Notes under the pieces: generated by a model | Seen by the model: the letters and a program-made list of their open reading frames with translations, nothing else | What the model was told of the DNA's origin: nothing | The model's database searches: none | Program-made: the position numbers and the translations under genes | In this document: positions 23,731 to 35,955 of the stretch, one piece after another | How the letters are laid out: each line of letters begins with the position of its first letter | Position numbering within the stretch: position 1 is the stretch's first letter | Source of the DNA: Stratiolaelaps scimitus | Lineage: Eukaryota; Arthropoda; Arachnida; Mesostigmata; Laelapidae | Direction of reading: 5' to 3' | Assembly (NCBI GenBank): GCA_019614645.1 | Contig: JABWDB010000005.1 | Location: 3,380,001 to 3,444,000, forward strand | DNA length: 64,000 bases

Positions 23731-24497
23731 TCTTCTCAGACCTCCATTCAACTTAACACTTTCATTATAATTCATTATATATGGTCACATTACACATATG
23801 TGGCTTTTCTATAACATGCCTTCTTCAACATGCGTGGCTGCAACATCAGTGCATTTTTAAGAGTTTACAACAAAATCTGAAACCACGGCCGTAATTGCTA
23901 CCTTCACCTTGTCGCCGTCCGGTCCGTCATGATCGCTGGATATTTCGTTCAATCTGATCTCAGAGCCCTCGACTGTCGTTGATATTCGCTCTCGTAGGGA
24001 GTCGCAAGCTGACCACTGCCTTGCTGCTTGGTCCACTCACGGCCTCCTCGTCTTATCTCAGTTCAACCAACCATCCATAATAATAATGTTATAGTAATAA
24101 TAATAATAATAATAGCAGTAATACTAAACATCAACCGAGGACGAGACGTCGGGAAACAAGTCATATGTGCGCACACGTCATCACGCGTCCCGTGCCAATT
24201 TCCTCCCAGGCTTCAACATTTTTCTATTTTTCCACAGCGTCTCCTCCGCCTCCTCATTGATCAACATATCACTGTTCGGCAATTGTATCCCATTAGACCC
24301 CTATGACGCGATTCGCCTCCTCCCGAGACATCACCAACGACAACGAACCGTAATTGATAATCAGCCGTCTGCCTCTCCCGCTCCGCGTCTAACCTCCACA
24401 ACGGCACACGTTGATACTGCCCCCCGTTCAGCCTGGATACAGATCGCGCCGAATTTGATGTGTAAGTTGTAAATCGTCGACGTGCTTTCGAGCGGAT

Positions 24498-27400
24498 CTA
24501 GGCCAGAATCGGAATGTAATTGTCGATCTTGGATCGGTGCCTCTGCGCCACGCACTCAGCAATCCAGACAATGTTTCGTGCCTCCTGCTCCTTGAGCTTG
24601 ACGTACGAGTAGAATACGCCAAAGTGGAACTGTTGCATGAACGAGTTGACGTTGAGCTGCACCTCGAACTCGAAGAACTTGTCCTCGAGCGTCTTGTCGC
24701 CACTCTCGTTTCCGGCGCCCTCGAATAGCGCCTTGTACTCAGCGTAGTAGTCGGCCACCATCTTGACCTGGTCGTAATCTTCGGCTTTGGCCAGCGCCAT
24801 GAGGCCGTCGGGGTAGAGCTTCCCGCAGCGGGGGAACAGCTTCATTCTTTCATCGCGTTCGAGCTCGGTGCCAAACGAGTTGATCGTGATAGTGAACGCG
24901 CGGCGGTCCGCCTCCAGTGCGAGGATTTCGCACATCACTTCGGCTGTCGTACCGCCGATCTCCTTGCAGAACTTGTAGAACGCCTCAAGATAGGCCTTGT
25001 AGAGCGTGTTACGAATGATCTCGATGTTCATCTCGTCGAGATCGTGCTCCGAGATACAGTCCTGGAAGAACGGAGCAAGCGGCGTATCGACAATCACGGC
25101 GTTGTACAGCTCGGCCGGATTCTGCGCAATGTTTATGGCCTCCATCTGATCGAACGAGCCGAGCGGGTGGCACTTCGAGATGAGCTCCGAGATTGGCCGC
25201 TGATGAAGTGTGCCCGTAATTAGCAGGATGATATTGTCGATCATATACGAGTACCTAAAAATTAGCGAAAAACAAAAGCCACAGCAAGAAAAGCTCCGCT
25301 AGATTAGTTTATACGATCCACTCGTTCACTGCCACCACGCGATATTGTACGCACAACAGAATAGACATAAAACATGTCAAACAGGGTAGACAGAGACATA
25401 AACAAAAAAAGTGTCATTGTTTAAGTGACATGTTGAAATGGATAACGGGAAAAGGAGCTTCTCCTTCAAAGGTAGACAATTTATGACATCACTATGTTTC
25501 TGTACTTAGCTAGCTTATTACTCATTCATCGCGTAAGCGAAATATTACATATTACTAATATTATTATTAATAATGATCAGGAACGCCTTAATGATTCGTA
25601 TTGCATTTTGTTTTATGCAGTAGTGACTTGTTCAAAATTTTCATACACATAATGTAAACATTCAAAGTCCTACGACTTCCACGACTCGAAATATTAGCTC
25701 GTTCGTTGCGCCATCGTTAAACTGGTGTAGCTTGACGAATACGAAAAGCAAGCTTTCATTTGAAATCATATGATATACAGAGAGCGTACGTGATGTAATC
25801 GAGGAAGGTGGCCAGAGGCTCGGTGGCGTGCGTACGCATGTGCTGGAACTCAACGACGAGCTTTTCACGAAGCTTCTCGTCCATCGTCGACACGGCCAAC
25901 GGCGAGGGCTCGTTCGCCAGGAAGTTACCATAGTCGGTCGATTGCAGATGCAATTTCATGTCTGAAATGAGAACGAAATTTTGGAACACATAAAAGCAAA
26001 AAGTAATTGATTGTAGTCTTGTGTCCTTTATCTACTGGGGAAGAAAAAAAATGGGCGAGATTCAAATAAGTGTTGCAAAATGACGCGAGGATTTGGAGTC
26101 GCGAGTATGGTAAGAACCGAACAGAATATAAGCATATATTGTATTATATATAAATGGAATTGAACTATTATATTATATAAACACGCGAATATGTCGCAAT
26201 TCGCAATATTCGCAATTAATTCCTATGAATTAATAATATGGTATCTAGACTAATAGACCGCCTGCATGCCGCCTATATAAAAAGTGTAGACTTGTATTTT
26301 GAATGGCGCTCGTAGAGTCATGTGATTCAAATATTAGCCCTTACAAAGGCTCTTGTACTCGCTATATGGCAGGCTTACGTTGAAGGTATGGGTGACATTA
26401 TACTAATAAAATTAGATTGACCTTTACACACTCACAGCTCACTTTGATTTCAAAGACATGGCACACTTATAAGGTGATTCATTGCGGGGTGCATCTTTAA
26501 GGCTAAATCACTCATTTTGATACGACGATACGTTACAAATATGCCCTCTCGTCATTTATATATCATAAATAACCGTGTCCAAATATCTTCCATTGTTAGA
26601 TAGACCTTCTAATACAGGATTTATAACCTTAGTAGCACTTGATCGCAAGGCACTCATTCACGCGTGCGTTCGTATGCGGTTAAATTAGTTCCAATCGGAT
26701 ACAAGAGTAAACGAGAATTTTAACACTTGATAAGATAACGTCTCTATTTACGCATGTATTTTAGCTTGTGGCCTAAAAGTATAATTTGCGATAATACTCT
26801 CAGCTATGAGGAGAAAACCGCCTCTTTGGTACCAGACCAGCGCAAGCCCAAGTACACTGAGCCCGCCCCGAACTGTGGATTAGCGATCGAAACACATTTC
26901 CTCTATTCGACCGATAATAATCCATTCAGTCATAGGCATGTCATGGGGCAACTCATATGCAACGCTCATTACGCAACGATACATCGGTAATATTCTAACC
27001 TGACTATCACCTCAAGACAAGGTCTAAGTATGAATCATTTTATTTTTCAATGAAAGGTTTTCCCCTAACAGGGACAATATATCTTGGCCGGCACTGCTCA
27101 GTACGCGTTAGAGACAGAGGTCTAATGCCATAGATAACATTTAAAATTATGTTTCTACTGCCAGAACATGGCCCACATGCACGAGTGTTCGACATAGGTC
27201 CAATAGTTAGATTTACCGAAAGCTATTTGAGCTTTTTTAGTTAGTTCTAAAAACGTACATGTTCTGCAAACATTTTTCCTTGCATGATATTTATATGCAG
27301 AAAAATCCATCGACTATCTCGACCACAATATATCCAACTTATAAATCTACCTCAATAGAATAACGGTTTAACCTGAATGTGACCATTTTTGTTTGTGTGA

Positions 27401-28235
27401 TCAACTGGCATTGCGCTGCCGCAGAAAAAAATCAGTTAATTTTCCGAAAGCTTGACTTTTCCGAAATTCACTTATTAACCAAGATGGTCATATATATGAA
27501 TTCTCATAACCAGTATGCATTTACGCTCGCGCGTGTTAGATCGAGCGGTGTGTAATTGAAGAATTTAAAATAAGTATGAATATGTCTATCACATGACGGC
27601 ATCTGCCGCAAATGAACGGTACATGTCCACATCATAGAGGCCTGTAGTTTTCCTCTTTCGCCCAAAAGGTCCATCATACCCCAGCCGTCTTCCGTTTCTA
27701 AAATATTCACACGTCCAAGTTAACATGCACGCCAACGATCAAAATTGCTTTGCTGAACTCAAATTAGGATAACGGCTGAGTCTCAAATATGACCCGCTCC
27801 CAGGGCCAAGCAACAATCTGGTCACGTGCGGCTGTCCACCATCAAGAGGAGATGCTGATGATATTGGTCTGTCTTAACCTCCGCTACTATTCTCCAGTGT
27901 GGGGGCGATTCCATAGGTTTGATGCGCCGTTCCAGCTTTCGGTGACCTAACAAAGGGAATACGCACGGGCCAATTTGTATCGTTTTGTGGGGTGTGCAAG
28001 TGACTCGAGAGTGCCCATGGATCCGTGCTATGGCGGCTACGCCATGGCCCATCACTGGTTTGGTAGTGTCCGGAGTCGACTACTTCGGCTGCGAGAGCCC
28101 GTTAGCACACTCACCCTCTAGGGTTTCACATTGAACCAGATTGAGGTAGTCCGCCTGGCGGAGGATGCCCGACTTAAAGCCGCGCACTAGGCCCTCGAGA
28201 TAGCCAGAGTGCATATTGAAGAGAATTTCCGACAT
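24498..28235 (-). CDS. VhaAC39-1: V-type proton ATPase V0 subunit d (AC39 subunit)
   Basis: Subunit d caps the c-ring of the membrane V0 sector and links it to the D/F central stalk of V1, so it couples ATP hydrolysis to proton pumping in endomembrane and plasma-membrane V-ATPases. Three coding exons join in phase: 28235-28115 ([20 protein letters not shown], ending before GTGAGT), 25961-25790 (starting in the codon for D of [11 protein letters not shown], ending ATCAC before GTACGC) and 25254-24498 ([19 protein letters not shown] to NYIPILA). The joined length is 349 aa, against about 350 in other animals, and similarity to the family is visible along the whole protein, for example [20 protein letters not shown] and [10 protein letters not shown]. 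Intron 1 is about 2.15 kb and intron 2 about 0.54 kb. It is tail-to-tail with COA8 and head-to-head with the kinase gene. Confidence 0.97.
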
Positions 28236-28608
28236 GGTTGCGACTGTTGCAGTTGTTTCCGAGCTGAAGAGCACACGCACAAAGCACAGGTCCAGCGACG
28301 ATCTCGTCACACACTGTTGTTCTGCCTGCCGAAGCCTGTGACACTGCACCGCCAGCACTATCCGTGTGACAGGCAGCAAGAGAACCCTCTGATCATATGA
28401 CCACAAGATGGCGCCCGCCCGCCGGATGTCAGCTGACCAACAACATCATAAGCGCGCCAAGTTTGAAATAAAATCTACTTGAATAATGTTTCGTTTATAC
28501 TGATAAAACGTACACCCGTCCATAGACATATCTCCCACTAAGTAGATTCGTAGCTTGGAGAGTGAAGATTGTTTAGGTTAAGACATTACTGGGGCAGCCT
28601 AAAAACAT

Positions 28609-28660
28609 GGTAAAGGTAAAGCTTTATTGATTTATTTAAGAAGCTGCAATTTCACAATGG
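28609..28660 (-). repeat. LINE 3'-terminal tail, copy 4
   Basis: The plus strand reads TAAAGGTAAAGCTTTATTGA, then TTTATTTAAGAAGCTGCAAT and TTCACAATG. Read on the minus strand this is the recurrent LINE 3' end. It lies in the intergenic region between the V-ATPase and kinase genes. Confidence 0.7.
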
Positions 28661-28890
28661 AAACGAGATCAATTTCGTAAGACACATTACGAACATACAT
28701 GCGCATGGTTCCTTCGCCATAGGTTAGGTTTATTTGAATCAGTCTCATCTCCCTAAATTGACATCAAGTCACTTGGGAGAACTACATGGGTCGTCAATCA
28801 GGGAACTGGCGGCAGGTATAAGCCCGCTTCAATACCAGCCACCGGCTATAGCTCCTGAATACTCCCTCGACGCGTTCGACCGTTGGCAGA

Positions 28891-29040
28891 CGTAGAGACA
28901 CGTGGTCGTACGGGTTCGATCTCTACTGTTGCACATTTGCATTTAAAAAGGGGACTGTCTTATGAAGCAATGCCGAAAGCAGTTCTGCCGTGGACGTTAG
29001 ACGTCGTCTCTGAGTCAGCCCGAAATATTTGCTTTAGACG
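28891..29040 (+). mobile_element. 5'-truncated copy of the tRNA-derived SINE
   Basis: A B-box-like GGGTTCGATCT at 28912-28922 is followed by CTGTTGCACATTTGCATTTA, GCAATGCCGAAAGCAGTTCT and GAGTCAGCCCGAAATATTTG. This is the same order as in the full-length SINE at 51.3 kb, in the opposite orientation. The copy lies between the divergent start codons of the V-ATPase and kinase genes. Confidence 0.8.
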
Positions 29041-29383
29041 TATAGCACGTTCCGCACTTTCCGTATTCCGACATTTAAACGTTGCTCTATATAATCCGCG
29101 CACGGTGATATGTTGACAGTGTTCTGTGCGCGTGTTGGATGTTGACTTGTTGTTCGTGCCGCCAATTACTAAGATCGTATTATTCGTTATTATATATATA
29201 TATGTACATATGGCAATATTTAAATGTGTTGTGTTCACATGAGAGGGAGAAAGCTCGTATGGAAAAAAGATGATCTCCTGCCAGAAATGAAGCTCTTCTT
29301 CCTAATAATTCTATAACTAGATATTTCTTGATTGATAGACGTTGTTTTAGACCCAAGTTGTGAGGGTGTATTGAGCCCAAAAA

Positions 29384-32300
29384 ATGGCTGCGGCAGCTGT
29401 TGCTAGGGGTTTGAGACAACTTCTCAGAGGGTTGCGCTCAGAGAACAGTTACTCTGCCTCTCGACGCTTTGTGCAGTCGTTACCAAATGTTCAGGGTAAG
29501 TATGCCTATTTGGAACGTACAACCATGTATAGCTTATAAATGTGTGGTACCATTAGTATGGGAACACGTTCGGGCATGCCACCCAATATATATTAGTGTT
29601 CGTTGGGTACAGGGTTTTAGAGGAGCTTTTTTTTGCTAACGCATAATTTATAGGAAATGTAGTCTGTAATATTATTGTTCTAATGTTAATGTCATCTCAA
29701 AGGTTCATGTCATCCAGAGACCCAACGAACTAGTTACTATACGTATTCGTCTGCAGTTTGTCTTCTCTTCATTGATATCATCGGTTTAGGCATTTGAAAG
29801 CGGGAGCTCAAATCAATCATTTGCTCATGTATCAAGGCTCATTCCAAACCCCAAATTGTAATACAATCATCATATTCTCTTCTTTACGGATTAGTCTTAT
29901 ATTGTATCGAGTATTATGTTATGTGACGAATTAAAAGTTATAGGAATTATCAACGAATCTCAATATTTTTATTTTAAAGCAGGGTGATGGTCAAATCAGA
30001 TGATCCGTTCAGAATGATTTTATCAACGGTCACTTAAAATATATGTACGACATTGTACGAAAAACTTTTGTTATATTTTAATAATTATATTGTAATAGAA
30101 AGTCTATTTCGATTATATTGAAGCCAACTATAGTGGGAATAGAATAAGTGTAGTTTATAAATAAATCACTAATGTAAATGTTTTATTTGTTTATTAACAG
30201 AAGCGCAGTTTTACAACGCTTAAATTCTTTGTCGGGTAGTAAGTAATAGATTATTAGATATCTTTTTGTAACCATAAACAATCCGGAAAACATTCGTACT
30301 GGCTTCATATAGCGAATACAACTCAGTCTTTCTTTTTGCACTGCGCCGTTAATCGAAGGGTTCGAAAGTTTCTGAGTGGTTCATCGCAGACAGGATCATC
30401 TCGATGGATTCAAGCGTTTTTTTTTGGGACACACTGTAAAATGCATACGCACTTTGGATGGATTCAAGCGTTATCAGTCATTCTTCAAATTACTTTAAGT
30501 GACTCTTCGGTCCAAGCAGCCTGTCCGAGGTCGACCACGATTAAGAAATTTAGCCTTAATGGAGCAAGGCTCTATTGCGAGCAGTATTAAAGGCGATTGG
30601 TTAAATAGTGGTCGTATTCAACAGCTAATGTCGGTTGCTTTGCCATCATTGTACCCTGAAACCTACAATTGAATTATATATAGGTTGTATCCCAGAAGAA
30701 ATAGTGTCCCCCCATTAGTCATCTGGATCCGGTGATTACTATATAATACTTCCCATAGATAATGAAGATTAGCGGTCAGACTGAGTTTTTTAATCACTAG
30801 TGCGAAATCATGCGTCTAAGTCTTTGCGACCCGTCGTCTTAATTGCCGATAAGATAGTGGCGCCGTCAACTAGCAATCCACTAACTTCGGTCGTTGGTTC
30901 CACCTGTGCTTTTGAAAACAGTCTAGTCTTCTGCAATATGACAAGCGAAATAGTAAGAGTATATATATAATATATGTATTCAACATTTTTGCCTCTGATC
31001 CTGTTTCGATGTCATTGAAAGATACAAAAATTGTTGAATTTCGACTTACTCAAAAGTTCAGCAGCCGATCTCTACGTTTCCCGTAGACCGGACTCTATTT
31101 ATTATGCTTGTACGTCTCGCTAATTTCAGCATCAACCTATACGTTTTTATGCTTTTATTATATTCCTATTAGTACGACAGGATCCTTGTTGTGTATAATA
31201 CCTCAAATAAGAACACCTGAACATTGTTATTTCCGAGAAAATCGTTACGTTTCTCTTAGTCGATGTCAAGCATATGCACGTGGGCTATACCGATATGTGT
31301 TTTTTCTCCTGTGACGGTGGACATTAACCGCGCTAGGCGAGACTATTGCCTTTGGCTGATGAGTGCATCCTGTCTCCTTTTGCTTGAGAGCGCCACTGGG
31401 TTTAAAGGGCATGGCGAGGATTTTGAGGAGAGCTGCGCCTTTTTGGCGCGAACTCCTCTTGGATGCTCGGCGTCAGCTGTCGACAAGCACATTGGCTCGG
31501 CTGGGTTGATCCCATTCGAGATAGTAGCAACCGAGAAGCTCGCAGTTACTTTGCCAGACCTTCGATTTGACCAAGTGGTGCGTGCGTGAATTTGCGCTGG
31601 TGAGTGCATGTACACAGCATGAGAGATAAAGCGCAGAGACAGAGCGGAGATTATGTATTTTATATAATATATATATATGTATATATCACTGGTTATGAAG
31701 GAGGCGAGTGTGTGGCTAATATGTATGGCTATCTTCGCGTGGTCCTATTCAGCCATGCGTCGTTAGTTACTTGGATATTTGTTGGTCCTTACAACTCAAC
31801 GTTCTTATTGTCCAATTTATCTAATTCTTTGCAGATCCCATGGAGAATCTTTGCCCAAATGCGCGGATGTCCAAATATCCTGTAGCCACAACGGCGACTC
31901 AACAGTTCACGGTAAGCTTAGCACCAAAGAAAGCATGGGAATATAGCATTTTTGCCCATATTTTCTCTCACAGGACGGCGAAGGATTTAATGCACTTTCA
32001 GGAAAATGGTGTTTTTCGTAATTGCCAATTTTTGATTAGCATGTATTGTTTTAATTATTATTAGCAAAAATAATGCGTTAATTGTTGCTGCTATTATAAG
32101 CAAGAATTCGACTAATATAAATAATGAAATTATAAACGGTTGGGCATCAGTAGTGTGTTTAACTTTGTTTGATATCCGATAGTTTCTTGTACGTCGTCTA
32201 ATTCAGTCTCGCTTTATTATTGGCAGATATAATTCAAAATTGATTGGTTCACCATTTAACTATTACCATGAGTCCGCACGGACGCATAGACTTCGATTTC

Positions 32301-34761
32301 AATGCATGCCAGAGCCGGGCTGCTTGCGTCATTCGAACCGCTCAACTGCGTCCCTAGTTGCCAAGCTTTCCTAAACGAATCTGGCGTCACTTTGATGTCC
32401 CTCTATGTCGGCATCGGTATTTCACTCATATATACATGCTTGAACTGAAATCGAATACTGCATCTAATATATAAGATGACGCAATTCTTCATGATATCAT
32501 GCCTAAATGTGAGCAGACATTTGAGCAAGCCGTATGCTGCCATGATCGAGTATCCACTGATCCACCCATCCAAGTTCTTATCGCACTTTCAGCAGCTAAC
32601 GATAGACGTATCTGTGTTTAGTTGATCCGAGTTGGCTGTGAATCTGAGTCTGTGCGACGCTGAACTAGGGTTGAATGAAAGATGCTCTTGGACTTTCCGT
32701 GTCGATTTTTCAATTACAAGACTGACTCGGCATCATCCTGTCTACGAAGCTGTATATCGCCCTTCTATCTGTGCGGACTTTAGCTCTTTTCTAGCTTCTA
32801 TTAGCTATGGGACGGCAAAGCATTAGTAAACTAATGTCTAACTCATCATTCACGTTACTACGTACGCCCGTTCGTGCATTGATTCGCTGGCGACGCAGCT
32901 GTACAGGCCTTTAAACCTGTTCGAACTTGTGGCTCCCGAATTCGTATGAACGCACAATTTCGATCACTTGCGCTTGCTTTGTGAATTGCTAGTTTATCGA
33001 TGCAACATAATGTGAGCTAACAGAGAACTTAACGAAGGTTGATTGTCATTACCGAAAGCAGAATTGAAAGCCCAATCGCTTCTGTGTCTCTTGATATCGT
33101 AACACAAGCGCATAGGATCATATGGACTTGTCGACGATGAGATGTACTATGCCACAGCAAACAGTAGATACGAGATCATTAGAAACTTGTTGAGAAAAAT
33201 GACTTCTCTGCTGTTGCGCCGTACGAATCGGTCTCTGTTGACAGATCCTGGTTGAGGGCAACATTGGAAGCGGCAAGACGACTTTTCTCCAGCAGTTCGA
33301 GCATCTTCAAAACGCAACCGTTCTCCCGGAGCCCGTGAACCGATGGACCACCGTCGGTGGGCAGCACAATCTTTTACAGTTGATGTATGAAAACCCGAAG
33401 AAGTACGCGCTGGCGTTGCAGACCTATATCCAGCTGACGATGCTTCAAAATCATCGGCAGTCTGTCAAAACCAAGTTCAAGCTTATGGAACGGAGTCTGT
33501 ACAGCGCGAGGTATTGCTTCGTAGAGAACCTCTTCCGCAGGTCAGTAAACATACTTACATATCTCGTGCAAAATCAATGCGTTCTCTGTGAATAATCAAT
33601 TTCCTTCTGCTAACACTTACACGTCAGGATGACGAGGCCAAACGTTACTTGGAGACAATTTTTCAACATCAAGCGAATTGGGGAACTTCGTACCTATTCG
33701 AATGCATAATACCATAGGAGAAGCTACGAATTCTACACTGTCGTTTGATCCTACCTCCGTGGGGATGTTTTGTGATTACTGTGATTATGCTTGGTAATTT
33801 TTTTTCATGCATTTCAGCGGTTTGTTGAGCGAAGTGGAGACGTTAATCCTCGACGAATGGTTTCGGCATTTGATTACGGCTGAGGCCGCGGCGTGTAAGG
33901 CTGATATGGTTGTGTATCTTCGAACGGACCCCGAGGTAGGGTGTCTCACCTTTCGATGGCTTCGTAGTAGATTTTTTGAATGACTAATATTTTCTCATAT
34001 ATATATATATAATATTGTAGATCTAAAACCCACTTCGTTTAGCTTGCTTACTCCGTACATGGTTCAGATTACTGTTTATATATACTAATTGACAAAATTT
34101 GCACAATTAGTTATCCATTCTATAAAGTTGTTAAAATCGGTAAAGCGCACAATTTCGCGAGTATCACTCACTATTGAGCCAGTGAGAAAATCAAAATCCT
34201 TGCTCCATGTTCTTACTGTATCTCGGCGGCCAACGGATCCCTGACCCTCTCTTTCCTATTCTCGTCTGACAGGTTGCGCTAAAACGAGTTCAGCTTCGTG
34301 CACGTCCGGGTGAGAAAACAGTCGGGTTAGACTATCTACAATCGCTGCACGAACTTCACGACCAGTGGTTCCTTGAACGCAATGGTTTTCCGCTCCCGTG
34401 CGATCGAGTTGTGGTAGGTTTGCATGCCGTGCTGTAACAATCATCAATTTAATTATGCAGTAACAAACGAATTGGTGCATCTCCAAACCGAACCGCAAAA
34501 TGAGGCGTACGACTCCAATGTTTAGAATGAATCCCCAGAGATGCTTGGTTTAGTTTTTTTTACAGTAAATGGTCTGGCTGCGATAAATCGATATAAACGC
34601 ATCGAAAATTGTTCACTGAAGATTTAATCGTTACGTCTTTTCTTTCAATCGTCTTCCAGTCTATCGACGCAAATCAGACGCCGGACCTGGTACGAAATGA
34701 CTTTCACGAACAGATGGAGCGACTCGAGATAGACACTGGGATTCGCCTCATCAAACACTAG
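29384..34761 (+). CDS. dnk: Deoxynucleoside kinase (TK2/dNK type) with mitochondrial presequence
   Basis: The enzyme phosphorylates deoxynucleosides for the salvage pathway; family members act in mitochondria (TK2) or have broad specificity (insect dNK). Six exons join in phase to 281 aa: 29384-29495, 31835-31911, 33245-33540, 33818-33935, 34273-34413 and 34660-34761, each with GT-AG borders. Residues 1-37 (MAAAAVARGLRQLLRGLRSE onward) are Ala/Arg/Leu-rich without acidic residues at the start, a typical matrix-targeting signal. The P-loop GNIGSGKT is at 68-75, PEPVNRW at 91-97, the MERSLYSARYCFVEN block at 144-158, DMVVYLRTDPE at 191-201 and the Arg-rich lid with YLQSLHELHDQWF at about 206-234. 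Exon 2 has a second in-frame ATG (31840) that would give a 242-aa form without presequence, close to Drosophila dNK length. The join of exon 1 to exon 2 is inferred from phase and splice sites. Confidence 0.93.
30172..30236 (-). repeat. LINE 3'-terminal tail, copy 5 (in intron 1 of the kinase gene)
   Basis: The plus strand reads GTAAATGTTTTATTTGTTTA, then TTAACAGAAGCGCAGTTTTA and CAACGCTTAAATTCTTTGTC. This is a diverged copy of the recurrent LINE 3' end read on the minus strand. Confidence 0.65.
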
Positions 34762-35877
34762 CGAACGCTAGAAGGCATACATGACGATTGTACCTTCCCA
34801 GGCATATGCATTTTGAATTTCGCCATCGTCACCATTGTATTGTGTTAAACTTGGAAAAAGGATCAACGTACGATTGTATAAAGCCGGCCGAGTGTAACGG
34901 CCTGAACACGTCAGAATTGAATTCGGGGGCCCATGGCATCAGACTGCCATTGTTTGGTTTCAATATCTCCATGAGATAGGTAGAAATGTTTCATACTAAT
35001 ATTTCACATTACAGATATTCGAGACAAACTGAACCGTACATTATACAGCCTGTACTTGCGAGCCGCTAAAATTGACGCAGCGGCAGAGCCTCCAGGAAAA
35101 ATGTCATGATATAAAGCATTTCACGTTGAAAAATCATTGCACGACTTTGGCTGGTAACCGCCACGTCCATTAGACAGTCGTATGGCAGTCAATACATAGT
35201 TCTTCCTAATCTCTCGCATGAGTTCGATGGCGCTGCGGAAGCCAATGCGAGTATACCAAACTGAATCAATATGGATGGCTGTCTAACTCGGCTGACTCAA
35301 CTGTCTAACTCGACTAACTCGAATGTAGCTGTTCGCACGTGTGTATGAACTTCGAGGTACACGCGAATCTCGTAAAATATGTCAAGCGTTTACAAGTATA
35401 TACAAAGCGTAGGTCATCACATTCGCGATAGTTATTTTTGCATAGGTACTTAAAATGTTTGTATGTTCACATTCGATAAACAGGTGACTACCGTTGTGAC
35501 TATTGTCAACTAGTTAGTGCACCCTTTCCATTGCAGTTGGCAACTTCGACGTGTTCATCGAGGCAGGTGGACAATCAAATCGATTTGAACGTCCTTTTTG
35601 CTCGACTTGGAGCTGAAAATAATGAAAAGAACCATTGAATTATGAGCGGTCCGAAATGATTCCCAAGAATCAACCCGATGCCTACAGCTGAGAGAGGCAT
35701 AAACTGTCACGAGGGGTAACCTGTTAGTATCAAATACGTTCGCAATTGTTGAGATACCCCCTCTAGTGATGCGAAATATGATATACACAACTAGGAAAAA
35801 TTTTGCATCACTTGAAAATCATTTCACTTCCAGCGCACACCGGGTAAGCAGGAGGTCAGCTTAGTTATAAATATGTA

Positions 35878-35955
<78 letters not shown>

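Noticed and set aside
27822..28055. Minus-strand frame considered as an integrase fragment in intron 1 of the V-ATPase gene
   Set aside because: No catalytic residues or zinc-binding motif could be placed.
28905..28930. Possible tRNA gene at the GGGTTCGATCT B box
   Set aside because: There is no paired acceptor stem or anticodon arm; the flanking body matches the SINE family.
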